64,000 nt of DNA, taken from the NCBI GenBank assembly GCA_033220425.1, contig CM065650.1, positions 4,588,001 through 4,652,000 on the forward strand. Direction: 5' to 3'. The translations under genes and the position numbers were made by a program. The DNA comes from Lepraria neglecta (taxonomy: Eukaryota > Ascomycota > Lecanoromycetes > Lecanorales > Stereocaulaceae). Numbering within the stretch: the first letter of the stretch is position 1; every line of letters begins with the position of its first letter. Below the pieces are notes generated by a model. That model was given only the letters and a program-made list of their open reading frames with translations, had not been told where the DNA came from and did not search any database. Positions 56,862-64,000 of this stretch are shown in pieces.

Positions 56862-57225
56862 AGCAACCCTCAAGCAGTATCTGTCATTTCAACATGTAGT
56901 TGCTTTGTAGGATAGTAATAGCACAGAAATTCTTCACATCAGCCAAGCACATAAATGGTTTGAGTGACTTTTGTCGTCGAGAAGATTGGCCTCAAGCCTT
57001 TCACGCCTCTAGGCCGAGGAGCCCGAACCTATATTGTCCATCAAAGATGTCCAGCCGAGCTTTTTCTATGTCACATCACTTTTCCCATCACTTGCAGATT
57101 CGCCCTCGAGGATGTTGTTCCCAATATCTGATGTCTTGAGTCTCATTTACGTTTTCTCATCTTGTCAAACGTGTTATAACTCATTTTCGTCTCATGAATC
57201 ATTCCTGAATCCTTGGTAATAAGAA
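56862..57225. other. intergenic, shared 3' flank of convergent genes
   Basis: Lies between the stop of the F-box gene (+) and the stop of the RWD gene (-). T-rich patches near 57060-57120 and 57140-57200 may serve as transcription-end signals. No gene is seen. Confidence 0.45.
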
Positions 57226-58038
57226 TCACTCTCCAACTTTCAATCTCTCAACACCCATCAACGCATGGCTCTCCTCCTCCCCACCCTCCTCCTCCTCCTC
57301 AACCTTCCCAACCAGCCCCTGGTCCCACAACTGCTTCCCCGTAAGCTTAACCTCCTTACTCCTCGCAATCTCCTTCTTCCCCATCCCCTCCTCCTCAACT
57401 CTCTTACTCTCCTCTTCCAATCTCTCCTGCTCTTCCCGAAACCTCATCCTCCATTCCAAAAACCTCTCCCTCGTAACAGCTTCCCCGTGAAACTTCACAT
57501 TCTCCGCCTCCTCGGCTTTCGCTCTTTCTTTGTCTTCTTCCGCCTGTACGGCGGATAGTCGTTCGGTGATTAGGGTTTCGGTGTTTTCTTTTAGGGTCGA
57601 TATGAGCGTGAAGATCATGGCTTGCCCGAGGGATTCGGATATGCTGTCTGAGAGGGTGGAGAGGAGGTACGGGGCGTCGTCTGGGAGGGTGAGGTAGGGG
57701 TACTTGGGTGCATTTTGGGGGGAGGTTATTGTGAGGTCTGGGGGGATGTCGGGGTAGGTGGGGGGGTAGGTGACTGTGAGGATGATGGTTGCTGTAGGAC
57801 ATGAGCATCATAGACTTTGTAGACAATGTTATAGGAATGCATACGAGCTTCGGCTTCTTCATCTTGCCCAGGCACATCCATTGCTATCGAAACCCTATAG
57901 GATATCTCCGAGACATCTAAAGCAAGGGCTCGTTAGCTCAGGCGACATCGCCGAAGGTGAGGCTTTCTCACCTGTAATTTCGTCCGGGAATATAGAGTCG
58001 AGGACCTCTCGCTCCTCGATCTGCTCCTCACGGCCCAT
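57226..58038 (-). CDS. GIR2: RWD-domain protein (Gir2/RWDD1-like), 234 aa
   Basis: Exons 57972-58038, 57845-57916 and 57226-57791 sum to 235 codons. The N-terminus MGREEQIEEREVLDSIFPDE then ITDVSEISYRVSIAMDVPGQ is the start of an RWD domain, and TIILTVTYPPTYPDIPPDLT contains its YPxxxPxxxP core. The second half is a long charged helix (RERFLEWRMRFREEQERLEE) ending in KLTGKQLWDQGLVGK, a C-terminal motif of Gir2/DFRP2 proteins. In yeast Gir2 binds the GTPase Rbg2 and Gcn1 on ribosomes and dampens Gcn2 activation. The orthology is judged from domain order and the LTGKQLWxxGL motif. Acidic low-complexity stretch of Glu near the end. Confidence 0.85.
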
Positions 58039-58180
58039 CTTTCCATTTCGCAAGGACAGTAATAAGTTTCTGAGCCAGTAGTTAACATCTCCAGCCCGCA
58101 ACAGATACACCCATAGGGCTAAGCGAGCCGTCGAAAAGAGTTCCGCTCTGTCAACCTTTTTACTCTCCCATTCCTCCACA

Positions 58181-58399
58181 ATGCCTCCCCCCAAACCCAA
58201 AGTCAAGTGGCTGAGCCTTGGTAATCCTACCGTCTTCTTCTTCACCACTGCCTTTCTCGGCTATCTTTATATCACCGGTCTGGGTGGCGATCCACCGGCA
58301 GTGCAGGATGCTTTGATGCAGCGACGTAGACAAGATCGATTGGAACAGGAGAGAGTGGCTAAAGAGAAGGGAATAGACTTGGGAGACGAGGACGATTAG
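58181..58399 (+). CDS. small single-pass membrane protein, 72 aa
   Basis: Reads MPPPKPKVKWLSLGNPTVFF then FTTAFLGYLYITGLGGDPPA, then a basic/acidic tail RRRQDRLEQERVAKEKGIDL. One membrane segment (about residues 17-33) follows a short basic N-terminus, with a charged helical C-terminus: a layout typical of small mitochondrial inner-membrane or ER proteins. I do not recognise a named family. The gene is head-to-head with the GIR2-like gene (142 bp between starts), and the context (clean ATG, pyrimidine-rich leader) supports it being real. Confidence 0.6.
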   Translation: MPPPKPKVKWLSLGNPTVFFFTTAFLGYLYITGLGGDPPAVQDALMQRRRQDRLEQERVAKEKGIDLGDEDD

Positions 58400-58591
58400 T
58401 GATTGGTTGGTTGTTTGTTTGGGTCATCATCCCAAGAAAGCTGTCCGTTTGGAGTTCGGAGACCCTTTTGCCGTGCTACATCTCTGGGACTGGAGCTCGC
58501 AATCCACGACTTTGAGGGGTTCCTACCCGAAATTCTTTGCTATACATGGGATTGAGTCCAATATATTGACACAGAGACACAGAGATTGGGG

Positions 58592-59842
58592 ATGGGGCCC
58601 GCAGAGCTGTTGGCGCAGGCAGAGGAACTCCTCAGGACTGGCAGGGCGGATGAGGCTTTACCCATTGCCACAAAAGCTTTGGCAGGATTACAACCGGATG
58701 GAAGTCGTGTTGCGAGGGGCTCATTACCGGCGCTCAACCTTCTAGGAGAGATAAATCTCGAAATCGGAGACGCAGATACAGCCAGGCAGTACTTCCTAAC
58801 CGCCGTGAATCTCGACTCAGATGGTTCAATACCCGAATCACAAGGTGGTGGGGCGGAAAAGTTCCTATGGCTTGCGCAATTGAGCGAGGAAGGTGGCCAC
58901 GATAGTGTCAATTGGTTTCGACGGGGAGCCACCGTTTTAAGAAATGATATTGCTGCTATGGGAGATGTGGAGGCGGGGAAGGAAAAGAGGAAAAAGCTTT
59001 CTGAAACTTTGTGTGGAATCATTGAGGTATGTATCCCTAATTTGTATCACAACCGGAGTGTTTACACCGGTGGTTTGGGAGCAAATGTTGGGGTCTTTGC
59101 CTTCTGTTTGCTCTTGAGACCTGGCTCATAACCTATCGGCGGACCTGAAAATGAGTTTCTGACCCGGAAATGTTTGCAGGTCTACATGACAGATCTCTCC
59201 TGGGAAAGCGACGCCGAATCAAATTGCGAATCCCTAATCGCCGAAGCCCTACTGGTTGCACCGCATTCACCCGAACCATTACAAACGCTGGCATCGATAC
59301 GCATATCCCAAACCCGAATGCCAGAGGCAAAAAAGGCCCTGGCAGATAGCATAGCGCTGTGGAAAGATCTACCTCCTGAAGATACCGGAGTGCCCGACTT
59401 CCCTACCCGCATCAGCTTAGCGCGTCTACTGATGGAAGTGGAAATGGGAGAAGAAGCGCTAGAAGTTGTTGAGAGGCTGGTCACTGAAGATGATCAAAGC
59501 GTCGAAGCGTGGTATCTTGGGGGCTGGTGCCTTTACCTGCTCGGAGAGAAGCGGAAAGATACCCAAGACATAGGCGCAGATGCGGTTATGCATGATGAAA
59601 AGCAGAGGGAAGATAGCCTTCACATCGCATCGTTGGTTTCTAGCAGGGAGTGGTTAAGGCAGAGTTTGCAGCTTTATGAGGTCCTGGACTATGAGGATGA
59701 AAGGTTGCGAGACCATGCGAAGGAGCTTGTTGATGGGCTAGATACCGAGCTGATTGAAGAGAATGGGGTGCTAAATGGGGAGGGAGACAGCCAAGAAGAT
59801 GACGAGGATGGGGAAGAAACCGATGGGATGGATGAATCATGA
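58592..59842 (+). CDS. ACL4: TPR protein, Acl4-like ribosomal-protein chaperone, 365 aa
   Basis: Exons 58592-59026 and 59180-59842 (153-bp intron, phase 0, GTATGT donor) sum to 366 codons. TPR helices run throughout: LLAQAEELLRTGRADEALPI, ALNLLGEINLEIGDADTARQ, LQTLASIRISQTRMPEAKKA, ISLARLLMEVEMGEEALEVV and AWYLGGWCLYLLGEKRK. The second exon opens VYMTDLSWESDAESNCESLI, and the C-terminus is strongly acidic (EEDDEDGEE-type). This superhelical TPR with an acidic tail matches fungal Acl4, the dedicated chaperone that captures nascent Rpl4 and escorts it to pre-60S particles. The assignment is from architecture and the conserved MTDLSWExDAExxCExLIxEA segment. Confidence 0.78.
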
Positions 59843-60671
59843 GGGTAATGAACCAATACAGTATACAGTAGATCATGGCTTGTAACCTTGCTGCAATACT
59901 AGTCTATAGGGTTCTTCCCCCGATTATCGAACACTGCGGACTCTCATGCAGCAAAATTGAGGGCTGTTCTCGGAGATTCTCGATCCGCATGTCACAGCTT
60001 TGGAGTTGCTTGCCCTTCAAAAATCCTTTCATCAAGCTCATTCTGCCCTGACTTGACAAGCTATCCGGGCTTACTCGCCTATAATGATGCCGCTTTCTCA
60101 CTCGACCTTCCCTCAGAGGCCGGGTTCCTGAGGCTGTTTACACTTCAAACACAATATCAGAAGGTTCATGCCCTTTAATTAACGAGCCGTCTAGACTTAT
60201 TCACCTGGTCAATATGTAACTTTCATACCTGGGATGACCATGAAATGGACGAATCATGAGGATGATGACAAATTCATGAGAGACACCATGACCTGTAACA
60301 GGCTTTGTTATGTTATAGACTCCATGGTATATCATAAGGTGCATCGTTCGAGCTGGTGAGAGGCATGACCGTTGCAAATCATAAATGCTATCATAAATAT
60401 CATTGCCTCTAGTAGAGTCTTCCATGAATCGCTCGCCAATATCGCATCAAATCGCCCAAAGCCTAAGTACGCCGTACGCTATAAGACCAGTGTGAGAAAA
60501 AAGAAATCCAATGTCATTGCCATGTCGTCGTTCATCATCGTGGATCTCCTGCAATCCGGGACGCATGACACAATTGACGTTCGAAACAAAAATGTGACAT
60601 TTAAGAAGCATAGGAGTCGAAAAAGAACGCTAAGTGGCATTGGACGAACAGCGAAATTTGGAGAAGAAATC
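59843..60671. other. intergenic, about 0.8 kb, nothing recognised
   Basis: Between the stops of two convergent genes. A 110-codon frame (60372-60704) is rich in Lys/Arg and overlaps the 3' end of the next gene; it has no family pattern and is judged non-coding. No repeat was found. Confidence 0.45.
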
Positions 60672-63548
60672 TCAAGAGACTGGGGTGGGCCGTGCAATAA
60701 CTGACAGGCATTCGAATCGTTCCGTTATTGTCTTAACGGATACACCCAAAGATCGGCGCCAGCGGCGTGCTAGTGGATAGGAGGCTGGTCGAGCTGAGTT
60801 GATGACGACCAAGCCTTCGCCGATGTCCTGAGGGGTCGTTGGCTTGCTTTGGGTTCCAGCGTGATCCTTGCCTCGATTCATTTGGAGTACCCGGCTCGTG
60901 TTTAGAGTGTGATAGATTGGGATTGGATCCAAGTCCTCGGCGTCTAATTTTTCGCCTTGATCGACGGGGTCCTGATCTTGGTGAAGAATGGGAGGTGCGT
61001 TAGATTTTCTGCCTAGGGAGAGGGAGGCTCGCTTTCGCTTCGGTGGGGTTGTAACGTCCAAATGCTTGCTTGAGCGTTTCGATATGGAAGGCTCGCGGGA
61101 CTGTGACGCTGGAGCTGCGCCAGATACCATTTCGGGCTGAATGATGACGACAGGGTTGGGGGCATCCAAATCGTGAGATGTAAACTCCATTGGGTCTCCG
61201 AGACCTAATTCATCCTCATGTTCCACCAGTGTTGTTTTCCCAGAGCCAGACGGAGACTTCGAATCTCTAACTCCATGGTACCCGCTTCTTTCCGACATAG
61301 GTAGGGTGGATTCGTGAATGGTTTCCATCGTTGTAAAGGAAGGTTGAATAGGAGCGCCCTTAGTCTCGGAGCCCAGCCATGCTTCGATCGTCACCTGTAA
61401 GTCGGCTTTTTTGCTTTGGTGCTTCTGAATAGCGGCCTGGTGCTTCTGAATTGCGAAGTCCAGTTGCTCCTGTTCTCCTTTTAGCCTGCGTATCTCGCTT
61501 CGAGTTCGTTCGTCGATTTCAGATTGTCGCTGTCGGGGACTAGAAATGGTTTCCTCAGTGTCGCTATCCATACTACAGTCCGGTTGGGCTAGTTCATCGT
61601 TGGCCTCGATTGCGAATTGCTCGTCGATGAATTCTGGCATCGACATTGGGGCACGCGGGTGATTATGAGGATCGTCGTGCCGCTCTGTGGGCGGTAGCAA
61701 AGGGCTTGAACCTTCCACGACGGAGCCTAGTTGCTGAGTATTACTGTGAGGAACGGGTGATGCTCGGTTCAGGCCCCGTTCCATGTTTCCCTGAGTCACG
61801 GGACTAGAATTCCGCGACACACCAGCCTCAAGGATATTTATGAATGAGTATCTGTGATTGCTGCAGGGCAGTATTAGCATGCGATTGAGCAGTAGTTGGT
61901 ATGGGACAAGTTTTACCTGAGATCAACCATAGTTCTTTCGCTCTGTGAGCAAGGGAAGCTGATGCGTAAACCCATCAACACTAAGGGAGCATGTTTAGAC
62001 ACTTCAGAAAAGCGCCTGTAATTGAAGCCTTTAGCCAAACACTGGATCTCTTCTAATATTGTTGGTGTAACGTTATAGAGACTTTCACGTGTGAGTCGCT
62101 AAGAAGTCTTAGCGTCGAGCCTATATATATGTAATGAGAAATTTACCGATTGTGCCCAGTGTTCCTTCCCAGAGGCAAAGGACTCAATACTCCAATGGAT
62201 CAGGCCAAGGTTCAATGCAATTAAGCCTTTCTCTCTGTTGAAAGTGATCTTATTTCGTGGTGTCGAATTGGCAAATTTGTCGGCCTCAGCGAATATTTGC
62301 TTAAGGAGATAGCAAGCTTCGTGGCTGAGCTGGCGTAAGAACTCAAGCACAATGTAAGGCGCTGCAGCATGTCCCCATAATTTTGTATCCACCGTACACG
62401 AAGCCGGAGCTCCAAGGAGCATCATGCAGGCGACGAAGCGGCGTGTAAAAGTCTACATTGCTCAGTGAAACTTCTCAAAGAGTATTCTAAACACAAGCCC
62501 CTAAGGAGGCTCACGTACCTCAAGCGGCTCAAGAGGAACATGCGCCAGATCGAGTTGTGGCGCTGGGCTTGCTGTATTCAATGCCGCCTTTTGATTCGTG
62601 GAGAAGACCATATCCAGCACTTTTTCAAGGCCGGTGGAGTCGTTTGCAAGTGGGAGGTTATCATCCAGACCCTTCAAGTCGACGTCAAATTTTCCCGATT
62701 CATATCTCTCCCAAGTCTTTTTCACGTGTACAAGAAGGCTGAACACCGATTTGTCTTTCACAATTTCATCGAGTGAGATGCGCCGGAAATGTGGGAAGGC
62801 CATTGCAGTCTTGTGCCAGGATACTATACACACAGTTAGGGACGGATACCATATAAAGCTATTCCTGACGGAACGTACGATTGTCAAGCAGTGCGGGAGC
62901 TTGGATCGTGCCTCGACAGTACATATTCCTGTCATTGCAGTACTCGCAACGGTGATGATCGGGACCTGGATTACACTGCAGGAGACGTTAGCCTATAGCA
63001 CAGCCCATAGATTTTAGTGAACTCACTGGTCCTCGATTGTAGCAAGACATGCATCTTTGCCCACGATTGCTCGTAATTCGTTTCTCAGCTGGGGGCCCGC
63101 TATGATTGATGAAATTGTCGCGTAGAGGATTTTCTGCTGGTCTCTTGTGCGTAAAACCCCCATCAGCTGGTGCTGGAGTGGGAGGAGCGTGGGCGTCGAG
63201 GTGGTTGGTTCTGGTTGGTGGATTGGGCATCGCGTAAAGCTGTGGAAGAGCTGTGTTAGTACCGCAAGCTGGACAAGGAAGGGTCACCAGATTGTTTGAT
63301 ACCGAAGTATACGCAGTATAATCGTCGAGTATCTGGTCTGGGTTGCTAAAAGCCGGAGTAAGGGGGCCTTGGCCCTGGATTGGGTCGGCATGTTGAGGTG
63401 ATAGTCCAACGCCGCCGTTAATCGGTTGAGGTTGCGAATAAGACAGTGTCGTGGGTGGGAATGTACTGAGACATGATGAACAAAGATAGAAGTTGAGATT
63501 AGGTTGAAAATAGTTCGTGCAAGAGGCATTGAGGCATTGCCCCTCCAT
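60672..63548 (-). CDS. Cys-rich, multi-exon protein of unknown function, 863 aa
   Basis: Six exons, 63027-63548, 62879-62975, 62519-62823, 62147-62452, 61917-62098 and 60672-61851, sum to 864 codons. The N-terminal 200 residues hold paired-Cys motifs: MEGQCLNASCTNYFQPNLNF with YLCSSC, then LPCPACGTNT, then RCMSCYNRGPCNPGPDHHRC and EYCNDRNMYC; these look like small zinc ribbons. The middle is helical (FPHFRRISLDEIVKDKSVFS; LEFLRQLSHEACYLLKQIFA; NVTPTILEEIQCLAKGFNYR). The last 400 residues are Ser/Pro-rich and disordered, with a short coil (QLDFAIQKHQAAIQKHQSKK) and a basic PPKRKRASLSLGRK that could be a nuclear signal. I recognise no family. Zinc-binding plus NLS suggests a nuclear regulator, which is inference only. 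Confidence 0.7.
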
Positions 63549-64000
63549 AACAGCATAGAGGGAGGGAGTGGTTCGAAGTGGACAGTATTAAAGAATGTGA
63601 ATGCTCGTATATAAGCAAGCGATGCTCGAAAGTGAATGACAGAGCCGCAGAATGTAATGAACGTGTTGCCAAAATAGCAAAAGGAGCGTGAGCAGTCAGT
63701 AGATAACAAGAGAATGGAGGAAAGGTGGGGGAGGGGTTTTTTTGTAGAAGAAGTGTGAGATTCGCGTCATCTCTCACAGAACAGTAATCATATAGGACAA
63801 TTACGGTAAAATAACGAGTACGAGGGCCTTCGAAATGTCTTTCGCCCAATAGTTGCACAACATATCTTTTATTGGACCCCAAAACGGTGTATCTCCGCAA
63901 ATTTACAGCCTGTAAGAATTACAAGACTGCCACCAATAGCCTGTTAAGGCGTCGCCAAGACTTATCATAATCCCTGCAACCGCCATCCCGCTCTGCGATC
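63549..64000. other. 5' flank of the Cys-rich gene, nothing else seen
   Basis: Upstream of the Cys-rich gene's start codon, to the window edge. Minus-strand open frames here (to 63900) lack family patterns. A T/C-rich leader lies on the minus strand just before the start codon. No other feature is visible before the edge. Confidence 0.4.

Noticed and set aside
57265-57558. 97-codon plus-strand Leu/Pro-rich frame
   Set aside because: Antisense to the Glu/Lys-rich tail of the GIR2-like gene; its composition is a mirror of that low-complexity coding sequence.
60372-60704. 110-codon plus-strand frame, Lys/Arg-rich
   Set aside because: Overlaps the 3' end of the minus-strand Cys-rich gene, has no recognisable domain and biased composition.

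Overview
The window reads as nuclear DNA of a filamentous ascomycete (Pezizomycotina). Genes carry short introns of about 48-90 bp with GTAAGT-type donors and CTAAC/CTGAC-like branch points. The gene families are fungal (REI1-like C2H2 protein, GT34 and GT90 glycosyltransferases, NB-ARC/TPR NLR, NRPS-like remnant), and decayed transposons full of TAG/TAA codons separate gene islands. I derived the exon models by reading splice sites. Except for the edge-truncated first gene, every spliced model I report sums to a whole number of codons.

Layout. 1-14 kb is a gene island: partial SDR (-), L-amino-acid oxidase (-, 12 exons), a conserved unknown of 759 aa (-), GT34 glycosyltransferase (+), haloacetate-dehalogenase-like hydrolase (-) and F-box/Cys-rich protein (+), with one TA-flanked MITE. 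13.6-19.5 kb is a decay zone: a Tc1/mariner N-terminal half, a broken NRPS-like fossil (-) and a 1.4 kb piggyBac remnant still flanked by TTAA. 20-22.5 kb carries a REI1-like zinc-finger protein (+) and an APH-type kinase (-). At 22.5-30.4 kb a Ty3/gypsy chromovirus-type element (150-bp LTRs differing at one base, 5-bp target duplication AGTAT) sits inside the first exon of an already truncated MFS transporter gene. 30.5-39.7 kb holds a pogo-like scrap, a decayed unknown gene, GT90 (CAP10-type, -), a divergently transcribed KRE33/NAT10 RNA acetyltransferase (+) and a GPALPP1/DUF3752 protein (-).

40-54.7 kb is the accessory block of most interest: an AAA-ATPase pseudogene, an unrecognised decayed gene, an intact NLR (short N-terminal motif, NB-ARC, 18 near-identical 42-residue TPR units), then a graveyard of further NLR pieces (NB-ARC, SesB-like hydrolase, TPR), a divergent pair of broken genes (small glycine-rich beta-type protein and subtilisin-family peptidase), a possible solo LTR and a Tc1/mariner C-terminal half. 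54.9-63.5 kb returns to housekeeping-like genes: F-box protein, GIR2-like RWD protein, a 72-aa membrane protein, an ACL4-like TPR protein and an 863-aa Cys-rich unknown.

How the genes fit together: KRE33 (18S rRNA/tRNA acetylation), the REI1-like protein, the ACL4-like chaperone and the GIR2-like protein all belong to families with ribosome biogenesis or translation roles, but they are scattered and no operon-like unit is implied. The 43-53 kb block resembles an allorecognition/programmed-cell-death locus. An intact, repeat-reshuffling NLR lies among dead NLR parts and beside a protease/small-protein pair. That functional reading is inference from architecture and neighbourhood.
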